From assembly GCF_011758745.1 (NCBI RefSeq), contig NZ_JAANOV010000001.1:558001-622000 (forward strand): a stretch of DNA of 64,000 nt. The letters run 5' to 3'. The notes below the pieces were generated by a model, which worked only from the letters and a program-made list of their open reading frames with translations, was not told the origin of the DNA and did no database searches. How positions within the stretch are numbered: position 1 is the first letter of the stretch; each line of letters begins with the position of its first letter. The stretch is from Amycolatopsis granulosa. Its GTDB lineage: Bacteria > Actinomycetota > Actinomycetes > Mycobacteriales > Pseudonocardiaceae. Below, in pieces: positions 28,146 to 35,974 of this stretch. The translations under genes and the position numbers were made by a program.

Positions 28146-29175
28146 CGCGGTGACAGCGGCGGGGGCGGTGGGTGGCCGTCGCGGGCGGCGGCTGGGGCTG
28201 TGGCTGCGTGTGCTCCTCACGGCCGGGCTGTTCGCCGTGCTGGTGGCCAGGCTCGGTGCCGGCGCCTTCGTCACCGGGGTGAGGCTCGTCGGTCCCGGCG
28301 CCGTCGTGATCGCCCTGGGGCTCGGGCTGGTGACGACCGTCGCCGCCGCCGGGCGATGGGTTGCCGTGGCCCGCTGCCTGGGCCTGCCGCTGCGCCTGAC
28401 GACCGCGGTCCGCGCCTGCTACCGCTCCACACTGCTCAACTCGATCCTGCCCGGCGGCGTGCTCGGCGACATCGGCCGCGCCGTGGGCCACGGGCGCGAC
28501 TCCGGCGACGTTCCCCGCGGTGTGCGGGCCGTGGTGCTCGAACGCGCCGCCGGCCAGGGCGTGCTGCTCGTCGTGGGCGTGCCGGCCCTGCTCGCCGGGC
28601 CCGGCCGCATCTCCGGCGCGCCGCTCGCGGTGGCCGCCGCCGCGATGCTCGCGGCCGTGGCGTTCGGGATCAGCCGGATCACCCGGACCGGTGCGACGGC
28701 CGTGATCCTGTGGTCGGCCGTGGCGATCACCGGCCACCTGGCCATGTTCGTCGTCGCCACGCGGGTCGCCGGGGTGTCCGCGCCGGTGACCACCGTGGTC
28801 CCGCTGGTGGTGCCGGCGCTGGTCGTCATGGCGCTGCCGCTCTCCATCGGCGGCTGGGGCCCGCGCGAGGGATACACGGCGGTCGCGTTCGGCGCCGCCG
28901 GGCTCGGGTCCGCCGCGGGCGTCACCACGGCCGTCGTCTACGGCGTGCTGTCGCTGGTCGCGGCGCTGCCGGGAATCCTGGCGCTCAGGACGCGAGGACC
29001 GGCAGGTGCGCCCGGAACGACTCGGCCAGCGCGTCCAGCACCGCCCGGCCCTTGTCCGCGCCCGCCCGTGACGGATGACCGGCCACGCCCGACTTGCTGT
29101 AGGGAGCCAGTCCGAGCGAGAGGAGGTGGCGCAGATCGCCGGGTGCCGAGTCCGCGGCCGGGTAGCCCGGTCTGA
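28141..29175 (+). CDS. Flippase-like membrane protein (UPF0104/LPG-synthase TM domain)
   Basis: A polytopic membrane protein with about eight helices and the UPF0104/AglD-type landmarks YRSTLLNSILPGGVLGDIGR (about residues 98-117) and LPLSIGGWGPREGYTAVAF. Relatives are lysylphosphatidylglycerol flippase-like or dolichol-linked-glycan proteins. GTG 28141 or 28150 is likely; the frame is open back to ATG 27985 through the tandem repeat. The last about 60 residues are Pro/Arg-rich, lie antisense to the creatininase gene and do not resemble the family, so the true end may have been lost. It may move a lipid-linked intermediate across the membrane. Confidence 0.65.
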   Translation: MSAVTAAGAVGGRRGRRLGLWLRVLLTAGLFAVLVARLGAGAFVTGVRLVGPGAVVIALGLGLVTTVAAAGRWVAVARCLGLPLRLTTAVRACYRSTLLNSILPGGVLGDIGRAVGHGRDSGDVPRGVRAVVLERAAGQGVLLVVGVPALLAGPGRISGAPLAVAAAAMLAAVAFGISRITRTGATAVILWSAVAITGHLAMFVVATRVAGVSAPVTTVVPLVVPALVVMALPLSIGGWGPREGYTAVAFGAAGLGSAAGVTTAVVYGVLSLVAALPGILALRTRGPAGAPGTTRPARPAPPGPCPRPPVTDDRPRPTCCREPVRARGGGADRRVPSPRPGSPV

Positions 29176-29683
29176 CCACCTCGGGGCTGGTGGCGAGCAG
29201 GAGGGAGGTCTCCAGCTCGCCCGCGTGCATGTCCTCGTCGTTGGTGGTCGTCACGCCCGCCGCGGCCCGCGCGGCCTGCCACTCCCCGTAGCTGGGGAAC
29301 AGCACCATGGCGCCGCCGGCCTGCTGGACGACGTTGGCCAGGACGTGGTTGCCGCCGTGCCCGTTGACCAGCACGAGCTTGCCGACGCCGGAGGACCGCA
29401 GCGACGCCGCGATGTCCGCCACGACCGCGATCAGCGTGGTGGCCGAGATGCTCACCGTGCCGGGCCAGGCCGCGTGCTCGTGCGAGCAGGAGATCGTGAC
29501 CGGCGGCAGCAGCCAGAACCGGTGGTCCGCGGCGATCCGCTCCGCCACCGCGCACGCGATCAGGGTGTCGGTGGTCAGCGGCAGGTGCGGGCCGTGCTGT
29601 TCGAGGCTTCCGACGGGCAGGACGGCCACGCCCGGCGCGCGGTCGCGCACGTCGACGGTGGTGTCCGGAGGGAGCGGAGTCAT
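28985..29683 (-). CDS. Creatininase-family amidohydrolase
   Basis: A 232-residue creatininase-fold metalloenzyme with intact metal-site motifs: LPVGSLEQHGPHLPLTTDT (about residues 21-39), NGHGGN and DMHAGELETS. The family includes creatininase, the mycofactocin peptidase MftE and the archaeal ArfB-type formamide hydrolase that deformylates a GTP-derived pyrimidine. Divergence from ribA (55 bp apart) and the pterin-synthase-fold gene nearby favour a purine- or pyrimidine-derived amide as substrate. I did not see an mftA/B/C set beside it. Start ATG 29683; the longer frame upstream is the shadow of ribA. Confidence 0.8.
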   Translation of the reverse strand: MTPLPPDTTVDVRDRAPGVAVLPVGSLEQHGPHLPLTTDTLIACAVAERIAADHRFWLLPPVTISCSHEHAAWPGTVSISATTLIAVVADIAASLRSSGVGKLVLVNGHGGNHVLANVVQQAGGAMVLFPSYGEWQAARAAAGVTTTNDEDMHAGELETSLLLATSPEVVRPGYPAADSAPGDLRHLLSLGLAPYSKSGVAGHPSRAGADKGRAVLDALAESFRAHLPVLAS

Positions 29684-29738
29684 CGCTTCAGGTATACCGG
29701 GGAGGGCAAGTTCCCGGTCGACGATGAGGGGGAACACC

Positions 29739-30350
29739 GTGCGTGAGCAGGACATCGCCGAATCGGCCCTGGGCACTCGCCGCGGCGAGTTCCGCGCCGT
29801 CGCCTTCGCCGACGGCGCCGAGCACCTGGCGCTGGTGCACGGCCCCCTCCCGCGTGACGACGTGCTGGTGCGGGTGCACTCGGAATGCCTCACCGGTGAC
29901 GTGTTCGGCGCGGTGCGCTGCGAGTGCGGCGACCAGCTGCACGCCGCGCTGGACGCGATCGTCGCCGAGGGCAGCGGCGTGCTGGTGTACCTGCGCGGGC
30001 ACGAGGGCCGCGGTATCGGCCTGGTGGCGAAGGTGCGCACGCACGTCCTGCAGGACGAGGACGGCCTGGACACCGTCGATTCCGCCACGACCCTCGGTCT
30101 GCCGGTGGACGTGCGCGACTACGGCCCGGCGGCGCGGGTGCTGCGGCACCTCGGTGTGCGGTCGGTGCGGCTGATGTCGAACAACCCGGACAAGATCGCG
30201 GCGCTGGAGTCGCACGGCATCCGGGTGGCGGCGCGGGTGCCGCTGCTGGCTCCCGCGAGCCCGCACAACATCCGGTACCTGACCGCCAAGCGCGACCGTC
30301 TCGGCCACGTGCTGCCGCAGGTGGACACCTTCGACGTCGCGGAGTCCTGA
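29739..30350 (+). CDS. ribA: GTP cyclohydrolase II (stand-alone RibA)
   Basis: A 203-residue GTP cyclohydrolase II without a fused RibB domain. The zinc ligands are visible in C-L-T-G-D-V-F-G-A-V-R-C-E-C-G (three cysteines, about residues 49-63), then YLRGHEGRGIGL and LMSNNPDK. It opens GTP to 2,5-diamino-6-ribosylamino-pyrimidinone phosphate with loss of formate and pyrophosphate. It is not beside ribB/ribH/ribE genes but next to a creatininase and a phosphatase, so it probably feeds a dedicated pathway. GTG 29739 follows GAGGGGG; ATG 29724 is an alternative start. Confidence 0.88.
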   Translation: MREQDIAESALGTRRGEFRAVAFADGAEHLALVHGPLPRDDVLVRVHSECLTGDVFGAVRCECGDQLHAALDAIVAEGSGVLVYLRGHEGRGIGLVAKVRTHVLQDEDGLDTVDSATTLGLPVDVRDYGPAARVLRHLGVRSVRLMSNNPDKIAALESHGIRVAARVPLLAPASPHNIRYLTAKRDRLGHVLPQVDTFDVAES

Positions 30351-30351
30351 C

Positions 30352-31122
30352 GTGGACCACGCCGGCCTGCTGGCGGTTGCCACGGAGGCCGTCGCGATCG
30401 GACGGCGGATCGTCACCTCGCGTGCGCCGCGGTCGGTGACCGAGAAGGGTGAACGCGACCTGGTCACCGACATCGACCTCGCCGTCGAGGACGCCGTGCG
30501 CGAGTTCCTGGCGCGGGAAACCCCGGGGATCGGCGTCGTCGGCGAGGAGCACGGCGGCGACCGCGGCCCGCTGTGGTGGGCCCTGGACCCGGTGGACGGC
30601 ACCGCGAACTTCGCGCGCGGCCTCCCGCTGACCGGGATCTCGCTGGCCCTGGTGTCGGGTGAGCGCAGCGTGGTGGCGGCGATCGACCTGCCGTTCCTGG
30701 ACACGGTCTACACCGCGGCCGCCGGTCACGGCGCGTTCGCCGGGGACGCCCGGATCGGCGTGTCCGGGGTGCGCGAACTGGCCGGCGCGATGGTGTCGCT
30801 GGGCGACTTCGCCGTCGGCGAGGACGCCGGGCCGAAGAACCGGTTGCGGTTGTCCCTGCTCGAGCAGCTGGGTGCGCGGTCGCAGCGGGTGCGGATGATC
30901 GGCACCGCGGCGGCCGACCTGGCGTGGGTCGCGCACGGCCGGCTCGACGCCACGATCAACCTGTCGAACCTCCCGTGGGACACCATGGCCGGTGTGCTGC
31001 TGGTTCGCGAGGCCGGCGGCCTGGTGCTCGACACCGACGGCAGCGAGCACACCGTGGCCTCCGCGTCCACCGTGGCGCTGTCTCCGGGCCTCCGCGACGT
31101 GGTGCTGTCGCTCCTCACTTAA
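30352..31122 (+). CDS. Inositol-monophosphatase-family phosphatase
   Basis: A 256-residue Mg2+-dependent phosphatase with motifs GEEHGG, A-L-D-P-V-D-G-T-A-N-F (about residues 81-91) and LPWDTMAG (about residues 205-212). The family hydrolyses inositol phosphates, histidinol phosphate, sugar phosphates or 3'-phosphoadenosine phosphates. GTG 30352 starts 1 bp after the ribA stop, so the two are cotranscribed. I infer that it dephosphorylates the pyrimidine ribotide made by RibA; the enzyme that does this for riboflavin is usually from another family. Confidence 0.82.
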   Translation: MDHAGLLAVATEAVAIGRRIVTSRAPRSVTEKGERDLVTDIDLAVEDAVREFLARETPGIGVVGEEHGGDRGPLWWALDPVDGTANFARGLPLTGISLALVSGERSVVAAIDLPFLDTVYTAAAGHGAFAGDARIGVSGVRELAGAMVSLGDFAVGEDAGPKNRLRLSLLEQLGARSQRVRMIGTAAADLAWVAHGRLDATINLSNLPWDTMAGVLLVREAGGLVLDTDGSEHTVASASTVALSPGLRDVVLSLLT

Positions 31123-31151
31123 TCTCGCGAGGAATATTCTTCCTCGCGAGA
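31123..31151. promoter_or_regulatory. Perfect 12-bp inverted repeat (operator or hairpin)
   Basis: TCTCGCGAGGAA at 31123-31134, spacer TATTC, then TTCCTCGCGAGA at 31140-31151. It starts directly after the TAA of the phosphatase gene and ends 39 bp before the ATG of the LLM oxidoreductase. It lacks a T-tract, and its AT-rich centre looks more like a repressor site than a terminator, but a transcript hairpin cannot be excluded. Confidence 0.6.
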
Positions 31152-31190
31152 CGTTGCACCGGCCGAACACCGGATCAGCAGGAGGCTGTC

Positions 31191-32318
31191 ATGCAGTTCG
31201 GGATCTTCTCAGTCAGCGACGTGACCACGGACCCGACCACCGGCCGGACGCCGGACGACACCGAGCGCGTGCGGTCGATGCTGACCATCGCCCGGCACGC
31301 CGACGAGGCCGGGCTCGACGTGTTCGCCACCGGCGAGCACCACAACCCGCCGTTCGTCGCGTCCTCCCCCACCACGGTGCTCGGCTACCTGGCGGGCGTC
31401 ACCAAGGACATCGTCCTGTCCACCTCGACCACCCTGATCACCACGAACGACCCCGTGAAGATCGCCGAGGACTACGCGATGCTGCAAGTCATCTCGAACG
31501 GGCGGATGGACCTGATGATGGGCCGCGGCAACACCGGCCCGGTCTACCCGTGGTTCGGCCAGGACATCCGGCAGGGCATCCCGCTCGCGATCGAGAACTA
31601 CGCGCTGCTGCGCCGCCTGTGGGAGGAGGACGTGGTCGACTGGGAGGGGAACTTCCGCACGCCGCTGCGCGGGTTCACCGCCACTCCGCGCCCGCTCGAC
31701 GGGGTGCCGCCGTTCGTCTGGCACGGCTCGATCCGCAGCCCGGAGATCGCCGAGCAGGCCGCCTACTACGGGGACGGCTTCTTCCACAACAACATCTTCT
31801 GGCCGATGTCGCACACCAAGAAGATGGTGCACTTCTACCGCCAGCGGTTCGAGCACTACGGCCACGGGCCGGCCGACACCGCGATCGTCGGCCTGGGCGG
31901 GCAGGTGTTCATGCGCCGCAACTCGCAGGACGCCTGGAACGAGTTCCGCCCGTACTTCGACAACGCCCCGGTCTACGGCCACGGCCCGTCCATGGAGGAG
32001 TTCACCGCGACGACCCCGCTGACCGTCGGCAGCCCGCAGCAGGTGATCGACCGGTACGCCACGATGCGCGAGCACGTCGGCGACTACCAGCGGCAGCTGT
32101 TCCTCGTCGACCACGCCGGCCTGCCGCTCAAGACGGTGCTGGAGCAGATCGACCTGCTCGCCGGCGAGGTCGTGCCGGTGCTGCGCAAGGAGATGGAGGC
32201 CCTGCGGCCGCAGCACGTGCCGGCCAACCCGCCGAGCCACGCCGACCGCGTCGCGGCGGCGCGCGCGAAGGCCGCCGAGCAGGCTGCCGGGCAGGCGGGG
32301 GCCCCGGCCGCCGGCTGA
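31191..32318 (+). CDS. LLM-class flavin-dependent oxidoreductase
   Basis: A 375-residue bacterial-luciferase-like monooxygenase or reductase. The TIM-barrel landmarks are visible: ATGEHHNPPF (about residues 45-54), DYAMLQVISNGRMDLMMGRG (about residues 93-112) and a C-terminal TVGSPQQVIDRYATM. Members use FMN or F420 to oxidise small organics; the substrate is unknown. ATG 31191 follows a GGAGG at about 31181, downstream of a long palindrome that probably regulates it. The C-terminal about 30 residues are an Ala-rich low-complexity tail. Confidence 0.88.
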   Translation: MQFGIFSVSDVTTDPTTGRTPDDTERVRSMLTIARHADEAGLDVFATGEHHNPPFVASSPTTVLGYLAGVTKDIVLSTSTTLITTNDPVKIAEDYAMLQVISNGRMDLMMGRGNTGPVYPWFGQDIRQGIPLAIENYALLRRLWEEDVVDWEGNFRTPLRGFTATPRPLDGVPPFVWHGSIRSPEIAEQAAYYGDGFFHNNIFWPMSHTKKMVHFYRQRFEHYGHGPADTAIVGLGGQVFMRRNSQDAWNEFRPYFDNAPVYGHGPSMEEFTATTPLTVGSPQQVIDRYATMREHVGDYQRQLFLVDHAGLPLKTVLEQIDLLAGEVVPVLRKEMEALRPQHVPANPPSHADRVAAARAKAAEQAAGQAGAPAAG

Positions 32319-32331
32319 GTGCCGCACCCGG

Positions 32332-32366
32332 CGGTGGCGACGCTCCGGTCTGGCGCGTCGCCACCG
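32332..32366. terminator. GC-rich hairpin between convergent genes
   Basis: CGGTGGCGACGC at 32332-32343 pairs perfectly with GCGTCGCCACCG at 32355-32366 around an 11-base loop. It sits between the LLM oxidoreductase and a convergent SDR gene. No U-tract on either side, as is common in actinobacteria; probably a bidirectional terminator. Confidence 0.65.
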
Positions 32367-32409
32367 TCACGCCCTTCGGAAGGCCGCCCTACGCTGGATA
32401 ACGGGCCGG

Positions 32410-33408
32410 TCAGCGCGCCGCGTGCCGACGGTGGCGGGCGGACACCGCCGCGGTGAGCAACTCCCCTGGCCGCGGCAGGCGGGCGATCGTCCTGCTGAAC
32501 ACGCTGCCCGGGCGGACGCGCCGGGGCACGCTGCCGTGCACCCGCCCGGGTTCGTCCACCGGGGTGTCCACATTGTCCACTCCGTTGTCCGGGCGGTCGT
32601 CGCGGAAGGCGCCGGCTCCCAGCCGGCGCACCGCGAGCAGCGTGTCGGTCAGGGCGGGCGAGAACCGCTGGCCGAAGTAGAACGCCAGCGCGGCCCCGCC
32701 GACCGGGATCTCCCGCCGCGGGTGCTCGGCGGCGAACACCACGTTCTCGGCCACGGTCTCCGGCGCGTAGACCGGCGGCGGCGGTTTCGGCAGCGCGCCC
32801 ATCTTGCTGCGGGAGTGTTCGAAGAACGGCGTGTCGATCGCCGCGGGCAGGATCGTGGTCACCGCGATCTTCTCGCCCCGCTGGGCGAGCTCCATCCGCA
32901 GGCAGTCGTAGAACCCGCGCAGCGCGAACTTGCTCGCCGTGTAGGGCGCGTGCAGCGGCACCGACCGGACCCCCTCCACCGAGGCGATCCCGACGATCAC
33001 CCCGCCCCCGGCACGCCGCAACGCGGGCAGAGCGGCCTTCGCCCCGTGCACCTGACCCAGGAAGTTCACCCGCATCACCCGGTCGAACTCCGCGTCGCTG
33101 ATCTCCTCGACCTGACCGAACACGGCCACCGCCGCGGCGTTGACCCAGGTGTCGATCCGCCCGAACTCGCGCTCCGCGGCGGCCGCCAGCGCCCGGACCG
33201 CGCCGGGATCGGCCACGTCCGTCGGCACCGCGACGGCCTGGCCGCCGCCTTCCCGGATCTCGTGCACCAGCGAATCCAGGGCCGCCTCGCCCCGTGCCGC
33301 GCACACGACCCGGGCGCCGCGCCCAGCGAAGGCGAGCGCGGCGGCCCGCCCGATCCCGCTGGACGCACCCGCGATGACCACCACCTGCTCGGACACCGGT
33401 TTCGGCAT
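32410..33408 (-). CDS. SDR-family oxidoreductase with C-terminal extension
   Basis: A 332-residue short-chain dehydrogenase: AGASSGIGRAAALAF (about residues 13-27), a catalytic serine in GIASVEG, and Y-T-A-S-K (about residues 156-160). It belongs to the subgroup with about 80 extra C-terminal residues (PVGGAALAFYFGQRFSPALT, then a basic tail) that may associate with membranes. Start ATG 33408, preceded by GGAGACGCC; the longer open frame enters the divergent promoter region shared with the SDR at 33559. Substrate unknown. Confidence 0.82.
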   Translation of the reverse strand: MPKPVSEQVVVIAGASSGIGRAAALAFAGRGARVVCAARGEAALDSLVHEIREGGGQAVAVPTDVADPGAVRALAAAAEREFGRIDTWVNAAAVAVFGQVEEISDAEFDRVMRVNFLGQVHGAKAALPALRRAGGGVIVGIASVEGVRSVPLHAPYTASKFALRGFYDCLRMELAQRGEKIAVTTILPAAIDTPFFEHSRSKMGALPKPPPPVYAPETVAENVVFAAEHPRREIPVGGAALAFYFGQRFSPALTDTLLAVRRLGAGAFRDDRPDNGVDNVDTPVDEPGRVHGSVPRRVRPGSVFSRTIARLPRPGELLTAAVSARHRRHAAR

Positions 33409-33490
33409 GGCGTCTCCTTCCCTCCCCGGTCCGGTACCCGCGACGCGGCGGCGGCAACCCCTCCGGTCCACGCCCTCCCCGGCCCCTTGA

Positions 33491-33504
33491 CTGAGTACTC
33501 ACTC
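33491..33504. promoter_or_regulatory. Candidate TetR operator between divergent SDR genes
   Basis: TGAGTACTCACTCA contains the palindromic core TGAGTACTCA, with a further half-site CACTCA immediately after it. It lies in the 150-bp divergent promoter region between the SDR genes starting at 33408 and 33559. TetR proteins commonly bind such TGAGT/ACTCA repeats, and a TetR gene lies at 34396. Confidence 0.5.
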
Positions 33505-33558
33505 AGGAGCACGCTCGGCGGCGACCCGCGACGGCGCGGGAGAAGAGGAGACCGGCAC

Positions 33559-34374
33559 ATGGCGGGACGGGTAGCGGGCAAGGTCGCCCTGGTCACGGGT
33601 GCGGCCCGCGGTCAGGGCCGGGCGGACGCGGTGCGGCTGGCGCAGGAGGGCGCCGACGTGATCGTCGTGGACATCGCGGACACGCTGCCCAGCGTGACCT
33701 ACTCCTCCCCCACTCTCGCGGACCTGGACGAGACCGCGAACCTGGTGGAGAAGACCGGGCGGCGGGTGATCCGGGTGCAGGCGGACGTACGGGACCTCGC
33801 GAAGCTGCGTACCGGCGTCGACGCCGCGGTGGCGGAGCTGGGCGGGCTCGACATCGTGGTGGCCAACGCCGGGATCTGCGTGCCGGCGATGTGGGACGAG
33901 GTGACCGAGGAGGTCTTCGACGACACCCTCGGCGTCAACGTGCGCGGGGTGTGGAACACGGTCATGGTGGGCGCGCCGCACCTGGTCGAGCGCGGCGGCG
34001 GGTCGATCATCCTGATCAGTTCGGCGGCCGGGATGAAGGTGCAGCCGTTCCTGGTGCCGTACACGACGAGCAAGTGGGCGGTGCGCGGGATGGCGAAGGC
34101 GTTCGCCGCCGAACTGGCGCGGCACAACATCCGCGTCAACAGCGTGCACCCCACCGGCGTGAACACCCCGATGGCCGGCGAGGCGATACATTCCGCGTTC
34201 GCCCGGGCGTTCGAGCGGGACCCGAAGCTGGCCGGGATGATGACGAACCTGTTGCCGGTGACCAGCACCGAGCCCGCGGACATCGCCGACACCGTGCTGT
34301 TCCTGGCGTCGGACGAGTCGAAGTACGTCACCGCGCACGAGCTCGCCCCGGACGCCGGCGTCACCGAGTTCTGA
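33559..34374 (+). CDS. Mycofactocin-coupled SDR family oxidoreductase
   Basis: A 271-residue SDR with the insertion typical of the mycofactocin-coupled/carveol-dehydrogenase-like group after strand 2 (SVTYSSPTLADLDETANLVE, about residues 45-64). Motifs TGAARGQG, VANAGI, LISSAAG and Y-T-T-S-K are intact. Members keep NAD(H) tightly bound and pass electrons to mycofactocin when oxidising alcohols. ATG 33559 follows GAAGAGGAG. It is followed 21 bp later by a TetR regulator that may control it, and a TGAGTACTCACTCA element precedes it at 33491-33504. Confidence 0.85.
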   Translation: MAGRVAGKVALVTGAARGQGRADAVRLAQEGADVIVVDIADTLPSVTYSSPTLADLDETANLVEKTGRRVIRVQADVRDLAKLRTGVDAAVAELGGLDIVVANAGICVPAMWDEVTEEVFDDTLGVNVRGVWNTVMVGAPHLVERGGGSIILISSAAGMKVQPFLVPYTTSKWAVRGMAKAFAAELARHNIRVNSVHPTGVNTPMAGEAIHSAFARAFERDPKLAGMMTNLLPVTSTEPADIADTVLFLASDESKYVTAHELAPDAGVTEF

Positions 34375-34395
34375 CGGTTCCGGCTGACCCGGCTC

Positions 34396-34959
34396 GTGAC
34401 CGCACACGCCTCCGCCGGCCGCGACCGGATCCTGGTCGCGGCCGAGGAGCTGTTCGCCGAACGCGGCTACGCCCGTACCTCCACGGCCCGCCTCGCCGCG
34501 GCGGCCGGGGTACCGCAGGGGCTGATCTTCTACCACTTCGGCACGAAGGAAGGGCTGCTGCTCGCCCTGATCCGGGAGCGGTCCACGCGGACCCTGGCCG
34601 ACCTGGTACCGGCCGAGGTGCCGGCCGATCCGCGGGCCGCGGTGACCGAGCTGTGGCGGCGGCTGACGCGGCACCTGGGTGAGCAGACGCCGATGCACCG
34701 CATCGTGTTCCGGGAAAGCGAGCACCACCCCGAGCTGCGGGCCCGCGCCCGCGAGATCCACGACGGCATCGCCGACGCGATCACCGCCTACCTCGCGCGC
34801 GCGACCGGCCATCGCCGTCCGACCTCCCGCCACCACACCGCCGCAAGCATGCTGGTGGCCGCTTCCTCGGCCGGTTCGGTGCCGCCCGGCGTCCCGGCCC
34901 TGACCGCCAGGGCGGTGGCGGACCTGCTGCTCGACGGCCTCGGCCGGCCCGACCGGTGA
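34396..34959 (+). CDS. TetR-family transcriptional regulator
   Basis: A 187-residue TetR regulator. The DNA-binding domain covers residues 7-55 with TSTARLAAAAGVPQGLIFYH (about residues 28-47), and the C-terminal ligand domain is all-helical. GTG 34396 follows the SDR stop by 21 bp, so the two genes are likely cotranscribed and autoregulated through the TGAGT palindrome at 33491. The ligand is unknown. Confidence 0.82.
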   Translation: MTAHASAGRDRILVAAEELFAERGYARTSTARLAAAAGVPQGLIFYHFGTKEGLLLALIRERSTRTLADLVPAEVPADPRAAVTELWRRLTRHLGEQTPMHRIVFRESEHHPELRARAREIHDGIADAITAYLARATGHRRPTSRHHTAASMLVAASSAGSVPPGVPALTARAVADLLLDGLGRPDR

Positions 34960-35109
34960 CGGCCGCGCGGACCGGCGGCCGCTGGCCGGCCTCGTGACCA
35001 CCCCGGCCGGCTGATCCGGCCGCCGCCCTGGCGCGCTGCTCCTCCGGCTTAGCGCCGCCACCTCCCGGGTACACCCGATCGAGTGGTCGGGGTGGACGAG
35101 GAGGCGCGC

Positions 35110-35925
35110 ATGACGAGCGGCACGGCAACTGGCAGAGCGTCCAGGGCGCGGCGCAGCACGGCAACGCAGGTGGCGGGACGGGTGGGCATGGCGTGCTGGG
35201 GGCTGGTGCACCTGGTCGTCGCCTACCTGGCGGTGCGCGTGGCGTTCGGCGACAGCGGCAAGGAGGCCGACCAGAAGGGCGCGCTGCAGGCGGTCGGATC
35301 CAGCACCGCCGGCCAGGCGGTGCTGTGGGTGCTGGCGCTCGGGCTGGTCGCGTTCGGGGTGTGGCAGTTCCTGATGGCCGCGGGCGGCTACCAGTGGCGG
35401 ACGGACCAGGGCGCGCGGATCCGCAACCGGCTCGGGTCCGCGGCGCGCGGGCTCACGGTGCTCGTGCTGGCCTACACGGCGATCCGGATCGCCACGGGCA
35501 GCGGGTCGGCCTCGGGCAACCAGCCGCAGCAGGAGCTGAGTGCCCGGCTGCTCCGGTTGCCGGCCGGTCAGGCGCTGGTGGCCGTCGCCGGGGCGGTGGT
35601 GGTCGTGGTGGGGGTCGCCGCGGCCGTCAAGGGGGTCAAGCGCAGCTTCCGCCAGGACCTGGACCTGCCGCTGCGCGGCGGGACGTGGGTGGAGTGGCTG
35701 GGCTCGGCCGGGTACGTCGCCAAGGGCGTGGTGTACGTGATCATCGGCGGCCTGCTCGGCTACGCGGCCCTGCGGTCGGACGCCGGCCAGGCGGGCGGCG
35801 TGGACAAGGCGCTGCGCACGCTCGCGGCCCAGCCCTACGGCGTCGTGCTGCTGGTGATCGTGGCGGCCGGGCTGGCCGCCTTCGGTGTCTACAGCTTCGC
35901 CGCGGCGCGGGCGCACAAGAGCTGA
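35110..35925 (+). CDS. DUF1206 membrane protein
   Basis: A 271-residue integral membrane protein with six helices arranged as three repeated two-helix DUF1206 units. Each unit starts with a G-x-x-Y/W-G-like turn (VGMACWGLVHLVVAYLAVRV; SAARGLTVLVLAYTAIRI; SAGYVAKGVVYVIIGGLLGY). The function of the family, common in actinobacteria, is unknown. ATG 35110 follows GAGGAGG; a GTG 27 bp upstream is less likely. No clear partner gene. Confidence 0.85.
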   Translation: MTSGTATGRASRARRSTATQVAGRVGMACWGLVHLVVAYLAVRVAFGDSGKEADQKGALQAVGSSTAGQAVLWVLALGLVAFGVWQFLMAAGGYQWRTDQGARIRNRLGSAARGLTVLVLAYTAIRIATGSGSASGNQPQQELSARLLRLPAGQALVAVAGAVVVVVGVAAAVKGVKRSFRQDLDLPLRGGTWVEWLGSAGYVAKGVVYVIIGGLLGYAALRSDAGQAGGVDKALRTLAAQPYGVVLLVIVAAGLAAFGVYSFAAARAHKS

Positions 35926-35974
35926 GCGGTCTGGATAAGCTGGCGCCCGAGTCGGAGCGGCGAGAGGGGCGAGG

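Noticed and set aside
28985-29683. Mycofactocin cluster (creatininase as MftE)
   Set aside because: No mftA/B/C/D/F genes nearby; the neighbouring ribA and phosphatase fit a GTP-derived pathway better.
28985-30088. Extended creatininase frame of 367 residues
   Set aside because: Residues before ATG 29683 are antisense to ribA; the family homology starts at the later ATG.
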